Positions 1 to 8,672 of a DNA stretch of 50,390 nucleotides are shown here, piece by piece. A program made the position numbers and the translations under genes. The DNA is taken from assembly GCA_964545715.1 (NCBI GenBank), contig CAZJHX010000077.1:1-50390 (forward strand), read 5' to 3'. The DNA comes from CAZJHX01 sp964545715 (GTDB lineage Bacteria; Myxococcota_A; UBA9042; GCA-2863065). The notes beneath the pieces are model-generated. The model was not told the DNA's origin. It did no database searches and saw only the letters and a list, made by a program, of their open reading frames with translations. Position 1 is the first letter of the stretch. The number at the start of each line of letters is the position of its first letter.

Positions 1-107
1 AAAGCGCTCATAAACGCCCTACATGATTCATGTGCGGCGTTTGTGACGCCAAAAGGGCTTGGCGATGTAAGCGACGGGATACGGCTGCAGCGAGCCGACC
101 TCGCCCC

Positions 108-1088
108 TTAGGACCCCTCCCGCTCCGCCACCGTCGCACGGATGCCCTCCAGCAGACTGCGACCCGGGTTGTAGCCCAGCTCGCGGCGGGCGCGGTCCAC
201 GGAGCAGAAAGCGTTGTGGCCGAACTCGCCGACCATGCTGCCCAGGCTGGAGTGATAGCTGGCGGAGCTCTCCAATATGCGCGCGGCGCGCTCGCCAATG
301 CGCGACAGCAGCTCCGGGACACGGACTGTGCGCAGCGGCTTGTCGACCGCCGTGGCGACCGCCTCCAACAGCTCCAGCACCGTGTACGGGCGGGCGTCGC
401 CGATAAGGAAGGGCTCCGCTCTTGAGCAGCCGGAGGCCTCGGCAAGCAGCAGCGCGTCGACGGCGTTGTCGATGTGTACCAGGCTGCGCAGCTGACCACC
501 GTCGCCGAAGATAACCATGGGGGCGCGCCGAATCAGCTCGATCAGCAGGCCCATGCCCTGGCCTGCTCCCGGTCCATAGAAAGGACCGGGGCGCAGCACC
601 ACGGACGGGAGCCTACCTGCCTCGGCCAGCCGGCGCACCGTGACCTCGCCCGCCAACTTGCTGCGCGCGTAGACAGACAGCGGCGCGGGCTCGTCGCGCT
701 CGTCGAACGGCGCCGAGCGAGAGCGGTTGTAGCCATGCACGGTGATACTGGAGACGTAGACGAAGCGCTCGACGGACGCGGCGGCCGCGGCCTGCGCCAC
801 GATCTCGGTGCCCTCCGAGTTGACCCGATCCATGTGGCCGGCGTCGGTCGGGTGCAGCTCGCCGGCCAGGTGAAAGACGGACGTGGCCCCCTGCATGACG
901 GCCTGGACCGCCGCGCGATCGAGAATATCGCCACGCAACGTCTGCGCGCCCATCGCCTGCAGGGTGTGTTCTGCGGCGGCATCATGCCCCCGAAAGACCA
1001 GACAGCGGACCGCTCGGTCCTCGGCTAAGAGCCGGCGCACGAGGGAGCTTCCCAACCAGCCGGGGGCGCCGGTTACGACCGTGGTCAT
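108..1088 (-). CDS. NAD(P)-dependent epimerase/dehydratase (extended SDR)
   Basis: 326 residues, the usual length for an extended short-chain dehydrogenase. The N-terminal Rossmann motif TGAPGWLG is at residues 6-13. The catalytic triad is visible as Ser113/Ser114 (YVSS), Tyr140 and Lys144 (YARSK). Family members epimerise, dehydrate or oxidise nucleotide sugars or 3-beta-hydroxysteroid-like substrates in the cytoplasm. The substrate cannot be read from the sequence, but VLRPGPFYGPG resembles the 3-beta-HSD/UDP-sugar epimerase branch. It starts with ATG and is divergent from the membrane protein at 1152, with 63 bp between starts. No obvious operon partner is inside the window. Family assignment is secure; the reaction is unknown. 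Confidence 0.85.
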   Translation of the reverse strand: MTTVVTGAPGWLGSSLVRRLLAEDRAVRCLVFRGHDAAAEHTLQAMGAQTLRGDILDRAAVQAVMQGATSVFHLAGELHPTDAGHMDRVNSEGTEIVAQAAAAASVERFVYVSSITVHGYNRSRSAPFDERDEPAPLSVYARSKLAGEVTVRRLAEAGRLPSVVLRPGPFYGPGAGQGMGLLIELIRRAPMVIFGDGGQLRSLVHIDNAVDALLLAEASGCSRAEPFLIGDARPYTVLELLEAVATAVDKPLRTVRVPELLSRIGERAARILESSASYHSSLGSMVGEFGHNAFCSVDRARRELGYNPGRSLLEGIRATVAEREGS

Positions 1089-1151
1089 TCGCGCCGGACG
1101 TTACCCCAACCGCGGCCTGACAGCCAGCACGCGTGCTATGGTCACCTCAAG

Positions 1152-2576
1152 TTGCGCGACGAGCTCCGAAGGCGCCCCGTGCTGTGGGCTGCGATCATCT
1201 TGATGCTGGCCGCCGTCGCCCCGATCTGGGCGTTCGAGTATTTCCCAAGCCAGGACGGTCCCAGCCACGTCTACAACGCGCATGTGCTGCTGCACTTGGA
1301 CGACGCTCCGTACTCGCGCGTCTATACCGCCGACTGGAGCCCCGTCCCGAACATGCTGGGCACCGCGCTGCTGGTCGGCCTGGGGGCGCTCGTGGGCGTC
1401 GGCATCGCCGAGAAGCTGCTGCTGACGCTGATCGTGGTGGGCTTCTCGGCCGGCTTCTTGTGGCTGGTGCGTGGGGACCAAAAGCGCGCGCCGCCGCTGG
1501 CGTTGCTGGGTCCCATGCTGGCGTTCAACTACCCGCTTCACATGGGTTTTTACAGCTTCTGCCTGGGCATGGCGCTCGTGCCCTGGGCCTGGGAGGCCTC
1601 GCGCCGGCAACATGCAATCGCGGTCGGTGCCCTGGCCGTCGTGGCCTGGTTTGCCCACCTCGTGCCGGCGCTGCTGATCCTGGTCGGGGGCGTTGTGTTC
1701 CACCCGCGCCGCAGCTGGACGCTGTTGCCGGCCGTCGGCCTGGTGATCTGGTACGCGACGGGCTTCTCGGGCGGCGACTCCGTGCGCTGGCCGCTGGGCA
1801 AGCTGATCGACGTACTGATCAGCCTGCGCGTCACCGCCTCCTACGTCGGCGCACAGGAGTGGCTGGGCATGGGCATAGCCGTCGCGCTGGCCGGACTGAT
1901 CGGGTGGCGGCTGCGCATGGGCGAGATCGATGCGCGCTGGCTGATCATCGCAGCCGCAGCGCTGGTGTTGTACCTGGCCCTTCCCGACGGCAGCGCCGGA
2001 CACTGGTTCTTGAGCGAGCGCCTGAGCCTGGCGCCGTGGCTGGCCCTGGCCCCCCTCGCGGTCGTCGATCGATTCCCGCGCACGCAGCTCACCGTTTTTG
2101 CGTGCGTCACCCTGGGCAGCCTCGCCGCCACCTTGCCGCACACCGAAAACATCAACGCGGAGCTGGCCGACTACACGTCCATGGCCACGGAGGTCGAGAC
2201 CGGCAGTACGCTGCTGCCCCTGGCGTTCGACAACCCCGACGATCCGCGCTTTGAGCGCGCCCGCGTCTTCATGCATCCGGCCGGGTGGTACGGCGTGCGG
2301 CGCAGCGCGGTCGACGCCGGCAACTACGAGGCCCAGACGGACCACTTCCAGACCCGGCTGGCCAAGTACGCAGCGTTTCCAAACCACGATCAGGTGGCCG
2401 CAGCCCCGCAGGACGTCGACCTGGCTCGCTACAGAAGCCGCGTCGGCTACATCCTGGTGCGCAACCCCGACAACGCGCCGCCGGACTTCATCCGCGCCAT
2501 AGAGCGCGGCTATGATCCCATCGCAGACAAGGGGCCCACACGCCTGTTCCGGCGGCGCTCCGACGCGCCGCAATAA
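1152..2576 (+). CDS. Polytopic membrane protein, possible GT-C-like glycosyltransferase
   Basis: 474 residues. A short positively charged N-terminus (MRDELRRR) is followed by a hydrophobic segment and then a loop containing SQDGPSHV. About ten hydrophobic segments follow, ending near residue 340, and then a soluble C-terminal part of roughly 130 residues. An acidic residue in the first periplasmic loop after TM1 is typical of GT-C membrane glycosyltransferases, so a lipid-linked sugar transfer role is possible, but I cannot identify a named family. The start is TTG at 1152; no ATG or GTG fits better in this frame before the first membrane segment. The gene ends about 17 bp before the minus-strand tRNA-Ser. 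Confidence 0.6.
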   Translation: MRDELRRRPVLWAAIILMLAAVAPIWAFEYFPSQDGPSHVYNAHVLLHLDDAPYSRVYTADWSPVPNMLGTALLVGLGALVGVGIAEKLLLTLIVVGFSAGFLWLVRGDQKRAPPLALLGPMLAFNYPLHMGFYSFCLGMALVPWAWEASRRQHAIAVGALAVVAWFAHLVPALLILVGGVVFHPRRSWTLLPAVGLVIWYATGFSGGDSVRWPLGKLIDVLISLRVTASYVGAQEWLGMGIAVALAGLIGWRLRMGEIDARWLIIAAAALVLYLALPDGSAGHWFLSERLSLAPWLALAPLAVVDRFPRTQLTVFACVTLGSLAATLPHTENINAELADYTSMATEVETGSTLLPLAFDNPDDPRFERARVFMHPAGWYGVRRSAVDAGNYEAQTDHFQTRLAKYAAFPNHDQVAAAPQDVDLARYRSRVGYILVRNPDNAPPDFIRAIERGYDPIADKGPTRLFRRRSDAPQ

Positions 2577-2592
2577 CTTCGACAATAATCGG

Positions 2593-2683
2593 CGGAGACG
2601 GAAGGATTTGAACCTTCGCGACCCCTCACGGGGCCCTAACCGAGTAGCAACCGGTCCTCTTCACCAGACTTGAGTACGTCTCC
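2593..2683 (-). tRNA. tRNA-Ser (anticodon GCU)
   Basis: Read on the minus strand, the acceptor stem GGAGACG pairs with CGTCTCC. There is a D arm, an anticodon stem ACCGG/TCGGT with loop TTGCTAC (anticodon GCT), a long variable arm of about 21 nt typical of serine tRNAs, and a T arm GAAGG-TTCAAAT-CCTTC. The discriminator is G73. Length is 91 nt and CCA is not encoded. It sits 30 bp downstream of tRNA-Cys on the same strand, so the two probably share a transcript. Confidence 0.95.
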
Positions 2684-2713
2684 GAAAATGCTGTGGAGGA
2701 AGGCGGCGGATGA

Positions 2714-2784
2714 AGACGGACCTGGGAGTCGAACCCAGCCCAGACAGGGTTGCAATCTGTCGCCGGCGCCGGCCGGAGCCCGTC
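2714..2784 (-). tRNA. tRNA-Cys (anticodon GCA)
   Basis: Minus strand: acceptor GACGGGC pairs with GTCCGTC (one G-T). The anticodon loop is TTGCAAC (anticodon GCA) on stem ACAGA/CCTGT, which has an A-C mismatch next to the loop. The T arm is CTGGG-TTCGACT-CCCAG. The discriminator is U73, the identity base of tRNA-Cys. Length is 71 nt and CCA is not encoded. The D arm is short and almost entirely G+C, with stem CCGG/CCGG around a six-base loop that still contains GG. It probably heads a two-tRNA transcript with tRNA-Ser. Confidence 0.88.
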
Positions 2785-2852
2785 ATCTTGAGCGCCCTAT
2801 AACGTTCTTGAGGCGGATCCGTGCGCTAGAATGTGCACGCACAAACTTGCAT

Positions 2853-2867
2853 CAGTCTGACAGACTG
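2853..2867. promoter_or_regulatory. Perfect 15-bp palindrome upstream of the tRNA pair
   Basis: CAGTCTG-A-CAGACTG is perfectly symmetric about base 2860. It lies about 70 bp upstream of the 5-prime end of tRNA-Cys and just past the minus-strand terminator at 2881. The position would suit an operator or a promoter-proximal element for the tRNA transcript. That function is inferred from location only; no protein or promoter hexamers can be assigned. Confidence 0.3.
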
Positions 2868-2880
2868 CCTCAGAATCAAA

Positions 2881-2915
2881 AAAAGCCGGACTCCCAATCG
2901 GGGGCCCGGCTTCGT
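2881..2915 (-). terminator. Rho-independent terminator, minus strand
   Basis: On the minus strand the sequence reads AAGCCGG, a 16-nt loop region and CCGGCTT, followed directly by an uninterrupted run of T (the A-run at 2876-2884 on the plus strand). The G+C-rich stem plus T-tract is a classic intrinsic terminator. It would end transcription arriving from the SGNH hydrolase side before the tRNA genes. Confidence 0.8.
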
Positions 2916-3111
2916 TTCGCGTGGAATTATCAGTTCCTCGTATCTACAGCTCAGGACCTCCCGCATGGGCGGCACGGCGCACGGAACTACATGACGAGCG
3001 AGTCGCCTTGATGTCCTGCATGTGCGTCCGATTCCTGGTCATTGCTGCCTCGTCTGGAAAGTCGCCCTGCCGCGGCGTCGCGACTGAACATACGACGCAC
3101 GATAAGACACT
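2916..3111 (-). ncRNA. Possible small RNA or long 3-prime UTR (low confidence)
   Basis: About 200 nt on the minus strand between the SGNH hydrolase and the terminator at 2881, with no coding frame. Short complementary blocks within it (CAGGAC with GTCCTG; GTCGC with GCGAC) could fold. No clear promoter hexamers were found at its upstream edge. An alternative is simply the trailer of the hydrolase mRNA. Only the strong terminator at its end argues for a defined transcript. Confidence 0.2.
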
Positions 3112-3163
3112 AAGTTGCAAAGGTCCAGCAACTTTTGCTCAAGCCGCGGTATTCAAAGGACTT

Positions 3164-4291
3164 TTACCTCAGCGCCGCCTCAATGAACGGCTGTGTGGTC
3201 TTGCGCCAAATCGCCATCCCGTCACCGTTGAGGTGGCAGTGGTCCATGAAGAGGGTGCGCCCGGGCACGCCGTCGGGCTCCGCCGCCACGACCGCCGCCT
3301 CGATGTCCGCCAGCGGCACCTGCTGCGCTTCAGCGACGCGCCGGATTATCCCGTTCTCCACGTCCGACGTCTGGTGGCGCCCGGTCGTGGTGGCCAGCAC
3401 CTCGCGCGCGATGACCAGCCCTTCGGCCCACTGCTTGTTGTCGTATCGCTGGGTGGCGCGCACAAAGCGCTGTGCGTCCTGCGCGGGCAGATGCGGCTTG
3501 TAGTGATCGGACGGCACGGTGCCCATGATGATCGGCACGCCGCGCTCCCGACACAGGCGTAAGATGGTCGTCAGGTTGGCCTCAAAAGCGACCATCCGCT
3601 CGGCGATCTCCTCGGCCGTGAACCGATGGGCCCACGCGCGGGCATGCGCGGGCCTGGACGCGCCCATGATGCGCGCGTTGTGATCGTCGCGCAGGCTCTC
3701 GATCCGGTACCCCGCCACCACATCCCGAATCGCACGGACCAGCGCCGAGCGCGACAGCGTCTTGCGCAGCACCAGGTTGTTTAGCGCCGCGAGATCCAGC
3801 TGCTCGATCTCCTCGAACTCGTTGTGGCCGGTGTACAGGACGACCAGGTCGGGATCGTAGCCCAGCATCTCCACCGCGATCGGCACCAGCCGATGCGACC
3901 CATAGGAGTCGCCGCCACAGTTGATGATGTCGACGGCGCGGCCCAGCCGGTCACCCAGCGCCGCCTCAAGCTTCTGAAAATCCGGCTCCAGCAGACGCAC
4001 CGAGGACCCGCCGATCGCCACGATCCGCACCACGCCCTCGGGCTTTTTTGCGGAGAACCGGGCGGTCAGAAAGTTAGCGCGCTTATCGGGGTGCGTGATC
4101 AGCTGATCTGGGTCCGACTCCAGCGTCGCGAACAGCCGGCTGTCGGGGTCGAAACCCAGCCCGTAATCGACGGCCCTCGGCGGCCACCAAATCTCGAGCA
4201 CCCGCGCCGCGCCCTCCAGCAACAGCAGCAGCGCAACGACCGCCACCAAGGCGTAACCGAGGCGCTGCTTGATCGTAAAGCGTCGCGGCAT
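3164..4291 (-). CDS. Membrane-anchored SGNH/GDSL-type hydrolase
   Basis: 375 residues from an ATG at 4291. The open frame extends further upstream, but that part lies antisense to the next gene and lacks protein-like composition. An N-terminal positively charged stretch and one hydrophobic segment (about residues 12-30) form an uncleaved anchor. SGNH blocks are visible: GGSS at 94-97 (nucleophile Ser), NCGGDSYG at 124-131 (Gly oxyanion), GHNE at 156-159 (Asn) and DHCH at 350-353 (catalytic Asp and His). Family members deacetylate or de-esterify sugars and lipids, here most likely in the periplasm. It is divergent from the large membrane protein at 4338, only 46 bp apart, so their promoters must overlap. 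Confidence 0.8.
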   Translation of the reverse strand: MPRRFTIKQRLGYALVAVVALLLLLEGAARVLEIWWPPRAVDYGLGFDPDSRLFATLESDPDQLITHPDKRANFLTARFSAKKPEGVVRIVAIGGSSVRLLEPDFQKLEAALGDRLGRAVDIINCGGDSYGSHRLVPIAVEMLGYDPDLVVLYTGHNEFEEIEQLDLAALNNLVLRKTLSRSALVRAIRDVVAGYRIESLRDDHNARIMGASRPAHARAWAHRFTAEEIAERMVAFEANLTTILRLCRERGVPIIMGTVPSDHYKPHLPAQDAQRFVRATQRYDNKQWAEGLVIAREVLATTTGRHQTSDVENGIIRRVAEAQQVPLADIEAAVVAAEPDGVPGRTLFMDHCHLNGDGMAIWRKTTQPFIEAALR

Positions 4292-4337
4292 CGGGCCGCA
4301 GGTTAGCACGGCGCCGGTCATCTGGTATCGTTGCGCC

Positions 4338-6734
4338 GTGCTCCGAATACTGCTGATGCCGCTGGCCTGCTGGGTCGGTCCGGGGTACCTCCTGAGCCGC
4401 TGGCTGGTACCTGTGGCCGATCCGCTCGAGCGCGGCGTCCTCTCGCTGGGGCTGGGCATCGTCACGGTGGTGCCGACCGCCTTTCTGATCACGCTGCTGG
4501 GCGGGGTCCCGATCACGCCATGGACCATCGCCGCCTCCGCCGTCGGCTGGGGCGTGGTCGCCCTGGCGCTACAGCGATTTGCGCGCCGCCCCGCGCAACC
4601 CACCATGGCCCGTCACGGCGGCGGCGTACTGGCGCTCGTCATCGCGCTCGCCGGCGCCATGGCCCTGTTCACCACGCCCTACGCGCTGCGGGCCACCGAC
4701 ATCTTCTGGCACTGCCCGCATCTGTCTTGCTTGTACCTGCTGGAGGACGGATCCGGGCCGGGGCTCACCGTCTGGCACCCGCTGTGGGAGCGCACGGTCA
4801 CGCACCTGTTTGCACATCCGACCGACGCCGGCTTCGGGTTGGGTCCTGTCCTGGCGATCCAGCGCGCGGGCAACGCCGCGTTCATGGCCCAGCCGTTTGC
4901 CTTTCTTTCCGCCGGCGGGCTGGTCATCGCCCAATGGTGCACCGACTTCCTGATTCTCGGCGGCGCCATCCTCCTGGCGCGGCGACACCTGCGCCAAACC
5001 AGCCTGCTGATCGGACTGAGCGCGCTGTTTCTCTTTGGCGTGCACGCCATCGCGTCCTACCAGGTCAACGAGAACGGCATCGCGCTGGCGCTGTCCATGC
5101 TGGCGCTGCACCTCACCCTGCGCACCGGACCGGCCAGCGTCGCCAGAGCGGCCGCATGCGGCGTCATCTTCGGCCACTTGCTCGGCATCCGGCCCGCCAC
5201 AATCCTGCTGCTGCCCGCCGCGCTCTGGTTGACACGCGGCGCCCTTCGCCATCGCACGGCACTGCTCACCGCGGTCGCCGTCGCAGCCCTGCCCTGGCTG
5301 CTGACCAACACCATGGCGCTGGACGGCCCCCTGCACTACCCGCAGCTGGAGGCGGGCAAGGTGGAGCAAACGGTGATGGGCGTGGACGTCACATTCCACC
5401 CGCTGGGCTGGCCGGTCGCCGATCAGCTGATGCGCCCGCCGGACCATCCGTTCCCCACCCTGATTCGGCTACCGCTGGAGGTGTTGCAGGGGTTCGGCGC
5501 GCCGCTTCTGGCGCTGGTGCTGTTGGGGTTCGCAACCGTCGTACGGCTCGACAAACGGCGTGCGCTCGGCGTGCTTCTGTGGCTTGTACCCATCCCGCTG
5601 CTCCTCAGCCTGATCGTCACGCTGGACTACCAGAAGCTGTCGTATGTGCTGCTGGCGTGCGCGCCCCTGCTGCTGGCGGCCGCCGCCGGGGCCGCGCGAT
5701 TTGAGGCCACGCGATCTCAGCGGCTCACGGTGGGCGTGGTCATGGCCCTGCTGCTGGTCGTGGTGCCCACATGGATGACCGACTGGCAGCTGCCGATCGA
5801 CGACCGGGACCACATCGACCGCAGCTACGACGTCCGCGACACCTGGACGGAGGACGTGGTCCGAGAGTCGCTCACGCGCGCCAGCTTCCTGCCGTATCTG
5901 AGCGCAGAGCTCGGCGCCCCCGTCGGCGCACGGCTGCTGGCCCACGCCGCGCCTCCCAGCCGTGACGCCCCCATCGCGGACGGCATCGTGGCGATCTGGA
6001 CGCCGCCGCCTGTCGGGCGCAGGCCTCTGTTGCCGGACCCGGTGTCGATGGAGACGGCATCCGAGCCCCGCATCCCGCCCGAGTACATCGGGGTCGGCGG
6101 TGTGCCGGGCGTTGGACCGGCGACGGGGCGCCTGCTCTTTGTGGTCGAGCTGCCGTCGCCCGCGCCGGAAAAGGCGACCGTGGCGCTGCACCCGCGCGGA
6201 CGCTCCTACACGCTGAGCGTCACCGGCGACGGCGCGCGCTCCGAGGGCGCCCGGTACGTGACGGTGCTGGTGATCAGCCGCGATCGGCCGCCTCAGGGCG
6301 CGCCGGCGATCATCGTGGACCGGCAGGCGGCGCCGGTGTGGACCGTCACGATGTGGGGTGAGCACGAGGGGCGCCTGATTCAGCAGCCGCGGGTCGCCTC
6401 CAACCAGCGTACGGAGATCGGCTGGACAGGCTCGGGCTTTGAGCTGACAGACGCGCCGGCCGGCATGAAGGACGGCGGCGTCGTGGAGTTCGAGTGCAAA
6501 GATGGGGGCGTCGCGCTTGGGCGGGCCTGCATCGGACCGACCTGCGTGCGCATCCTGGCGGACGGAGCCTTGCGACCCACTGCGTTGCTCATCCCGGACG
6601 CGCCGGGCGTGCCTGGTATCCGTCTCTTCACGTGGGGCGCCGCCGGCCAACACGGGGCGAGCTTCGGCACGCGCGCCTGCGAGCGCCGCTTCGTCGAGAT
6701 GATGGGCGACGCGCCGCCCTTTTTGGTACCGTGA
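4338..6734 (+). CDS. Large polytopic membrane protein with extracytoplasmic C-terminal domain
   Basis: 798 residues from GTG at 4338; an ATG six codons in (4356) is the alternative start. The first roughly 490 residues hold about 11-12 hydrophobic segments with few charged residues. The last roughly 300 residues are soluble, rich in Gly, Pro and Val, and contain paired cysteines (FECKDGG, GRACIGPTCVRI), suggesting an oxidising periplasmic location. The topology resembles GT-C or O-antigen-type membrane enzymes, but no signature is clear enough to name one. It is followed 6 bp later by the first CRTAC1-like lipoprotein, so the two are probably co-transcribed and may act together at the envelope. 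Confidence 0.55.
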   Translation: MLRILLMPLACWVGPGYLLSRWLVPVADPLERGVLSLGLGIVTVVPTAFLITLLGGVPITPWTIAASAVGWGVVALALQRFARRPAQPTMARHGGGVLALVIALAGAMALFTTPYALRATDIFWHCPHLSCLYLLEDGSGPGLTVWHPLWERTVTHLFAHPTDAGFGLGPVLAIQRAGNAAFMAQPFAFLSAGGLVIAQWCTDFLILGGAILLARRHLRQTSLLIGLSALFLFGVHAIASYQVNENGIALALSMLALHLTLRTGPASVARAAACGVIFGHLLGIRPATILLLPAALWLTRGALRHRTALLTAVAVAALPWLLTNTMALDGPLHYPQLEAGKVEQTVMGVDVTFHPLGWPVADQLMRPPDHPFPTLIRLPLEVLQGFGAPLLALVLLGFATVVRLDKRRALGVLLWLVPIPLLLSLIVTLDYQKLSYVLLACAPLLLAAAAGAARFEATRSQRLTVGVVMALLLVVVPTWMTDWQLPIDDRDHIDRSYDVRDTWTEDVVRESLTRASFLPYLSAELGAPVGARLLAHAAPPSRDAPIADGIVAIWTPPPVGRRPLLPDPVSMETASEPRIPPEYIGVGGVPGVGPATGRLLFVVELPSPAPEKATVALHPRGRSYTLSVTGDGARSEGARYVTVLVISRDRPPQGAPAIIVDRQAAPVWTVTMWGEHEGRLIQQPRVASNQRTEIGWTGSGFELTDAPAGMKDGGVVEFECKDGGVALGRACIGPTCVRILADGALRPTALLIPDAPGVPGIRLFTWGAAGQHGASFGTRACERRFVEMMGDAPPFLVP

Positions 6735-6740
6735 CCCGCC

Positions 6741-8672
6741 GTGGTGCGATGCTGGCTCAGACCTCTTTGTTTTGTACTCGCCGTGGCGGGCTGCTCGGAC
6801 GGACCGGACCCGCCGCCCATGCCCGACGTGCCGGACATCGAGGACGACTCGCACGACGGACATGACGATCGGCCACTGCCGTATGTGCCGATGAAGGCGG
6901 TCGGCAACCCCACAAATATCGGTACCGCAGCGCTGGCCTTCACCGATGTGACCAAGGCGGTCGGGCTGCCGACGACCACCGGGCTGGCGGTGGCGTTTGT
7001 GGACTTCGATGACGACGGCTGGCCTGACCTGATCGGGGTGGCCGACCAGGGTCTCGTCATCTACAGAAATGTGGGCGGCACGTTTGAAGACGTCACGTAC
7101 ATCGTGCTGTCGGGCCCCCAGGAGACCCCGCGCGAGGCGGCGCAGACCGTGCTTGGGGACGCAGACGGCGACGGCGATCTGGACCTGTACCTGGCCTCGC
7201 GGGAGGGCCAGGATGTGCTGTACCTGAACAACGGCCTGGGCAGCTTTGCGCCCGCGCCGGGAGGAGCGGGGCTGCCCGAGTCCACCGATGCGCAGGGCGT
7301 CACCTTTGCGGATGTCGACCGCGACGGCCATTTGGACATTTACGTCGCGCGCGGCCGGCGGTTTGACGCGGACGAGCTCGATCCGCCGCTGGAGGACGGC
7401 GCCGCGGGACGGCCAAACGCGCTGCTGCGCAACAAGGGCGACGGCACTTTCGAAGACGTCACCGCGGCCTGGGGCGCGGCAGCCGGCGACACGTCCGAGA
7501 CGTTTCAGGCGCTGTTCGCCGACTTTGACCGCGACGGGTTCCAGGACGCGCTGGTCGTGCGCGACTTCGAGTCAGACCACTACTTCCACAATGACGGCGG
7601 CAAGACGTTTATCGACAAGAGCAAGACCAACATCTACGACGACGGAACGGCGCTGATGGGTATGGCGGTCGGCGACGTCAACGGGGATGGCCACCTGGAC
7701 ATCTTCGCCACGAACCGCCGCACGGACTATATGTACTTCGGCGCCGGCGACGGGACGTTTGAAAACGTCTATGAGGAGGTGCTGGTTGGCCCCGATCCGA
7801 CCACGCTGCTGTCGGAGTGGGGCTGTGCGCTGGCGGACTTCGACAACGACGGCGACCAGGATGTGATCGCCATCGGCGCCGACGAGTACGTGGTCAGCGG
7901 ACCTGAGGCCGCGCTCCGGGGCGCGTGGGTGCTGCTGGAAAACGATAAGGGCGCGCTGGTGGACGTGACGGATGACGCCAAGCTGGGCTGGCGGGCCAGC
8001 GGGCAATCACTCGGCGTGGCGGACTTCGATCTGGACGGCGACCTGGACGTAGCCGTGGGCCTGGAGGTCGGGCTGCCCCCGGAGTCCGGCCCGCGTGAGG
8101 ACCTGCCCACCGGGCTGAGACTGCTGCGCAACGACAGCGCGCGGGCCGCCGGCAACCGCTTTTTGGAGCTAGCGCTGCGCGCGGAGAGCGGCAATCGCTT
8201 TGCGGTGGGCGCGATCGTGGACGTGGACACGGGCAGCCGTAAGACGTCGCGGGTCGTGACCGCCGGTGCGTCCCATCGGTCGGCGCACACCTTTGTGCAG
8301 CATTTCGGCCTGGGTCCGTCGGTCGCGGCCAAGCTGGTCACGATCACCTGGCCCGATGGCGTGAAGACCGTCGCCCACAACGTGCCGGCCGGGTATCACA
8401 GGCTGGCCCCGCACGACGGGGACTGCTGCGTGGGCGATGGAGCGTGCGACGTCGAGGCACCGCAATGCCCGGTGTGGTATCCGGCCAACGAGCCCTGCAA
8501 GGGCGCGGCCGACTGCACCGTGTGCACGCTGATCTGTGAGCGGCTGGCCAAGTGCGGCGATCTGGACTTCGACTGCATCCCAGAGTGCAACGCGGAGCCG
8601 CCGATTCCATGGGTCGTCAAGTGCGTCAACGACAACGAGTGCGCCGACGTGCTGGAGTGCTTCATGCTATGA
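6741..8672 (+). CDS. CRTAC1-like lipoprotein: FG-GAP/VCBS repeats, ASPIC/UnbV domain, Cys-rich tail
   Basis: 643 residues, GTG start 6 bp after the previous stop. The signal peptide ends in lipobox LAVAGC, then an Asp/Pro-rich linker. The body has several FG-GAP-like calcium loops of the D-x-D/N-x-D-G type (for example DADGDGDLD, DFDRDGFQD, DVNGDGHLD, DFDNDGDQD), expected to build a beta-propeller. Near residue 500-550 an ASPIC/UnbV-type segment (HFGLG ... WPDGV) follows. The final roughly 85 residues hold 14 cysteines, starting with a CC pair, in a spacing shared with the paralogue at 10213. Probably an outer-membrane or surface lipoprotein binding calcium; ligand unknown. It converges on and overlaps the symporter stop by 6 bp. 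Confidence 0.82.
   Translation: MVRCWLRPLCFVLAVAGCSDGPDPPPMPDVPDIEDDSHDGHDDRPLPYVPMKAVGNPTNIGTAALAFTDVTKAVGLPTTTGLAVAFVDFDDDGWPDLIGVADQGLVIYRNVGGTFEDVTYIVLSGPQETPREAAQTVLGDADGDGDLDLYLASREGQDVLYLNNGLGSFAPAPGGAGLPESTDAQGVTFADVDRDGHLDIYVARGRRFDADELDPPLEDGAAGRPNALLRNKGDGTFEDVTAAWGAAAGDTSETFQALFADFDRDGFQDALVVRDFESDHYFHNDGGKTFIDKSKTNIYDDGTALMGMAVGDVNGDGHLDIFATNRRTDYMYFGAGDGTFENVYEEVLVGPDPTTLLSEWGCALADFDNDGDQDVIAIGADEYVVSGPEAALRGAWVLLENDKGALVDVTDDAKLGWRASGQSLGVADFDLDGDLDVAVGLEVGLPPESGPREDLPTGLRLLRNDSARAAGNRFLELALRAESGNRFAVGAIVDVDTGSRKTSRVVTAGASHRSAHTFVQHFGLGPSVAAKLVTITWPDGVKTVAHNVPAGYHRLAPHDGDCCVGDGACDVEAPQCPVWYPANEPCKGAADCTVCTLICERLAKCGDLDFDCIPECNAEPPIPWVVKCVNDNECADVLECFML

Larger units (their letters stand above)
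2785..3163. other. Gene-free stretch between tRNA-Cys and the SGNH hydrolase
   Basis: 379 bp with no convincing coding frame on either strand. It holds a perfect 15-bp palindrome (2853-2867), a minus-strand intrinsic terminator (2881-2915) and a 7-bp-arm inverted repeat AAGTTGC/GCAACTT (3112-3134). Because the terminator lies about 250 bp past the SGNH hydrolase stop, the 2916-3111 part is either a long 3-prime untranslated region or a separate small RNA. I see no match to 6S, SRP, tmRNA or RNase P landmarks. Confidence 0.6.

Noticed and set aside
1101..2585. Long open frame on the minus strand opposite the membrane protein gene (494 codons).
   Set aside because: Composition is Gln/Arg/His/Gly-rich without domains, typical of antisense frames in high-G+C coding DNA; the plus-strand frame has membrane helices.
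2921..3562. Plus-strand open frame running from the gene-free stretch into the hydrolase.
   Set aside because: Most of it is antisense to the hydrolase catalytic end and it crosses the minus-strand inverted repeat; no motif or ribosome site.
3824..4306. Plus-strand open frame opposite the SGNH hydrolase.
   Set aside because: The hydrolase frame has four conserved SGNH blocks; this one shows no family features.
5469..7331. 620-codon minus-strand open frame crossing two genes.
   Set aside because: It spans the end of the polytopic protein and the start of the lipoprotein on the other strand, with no motif and an Arg/His/Gln-rich composition.
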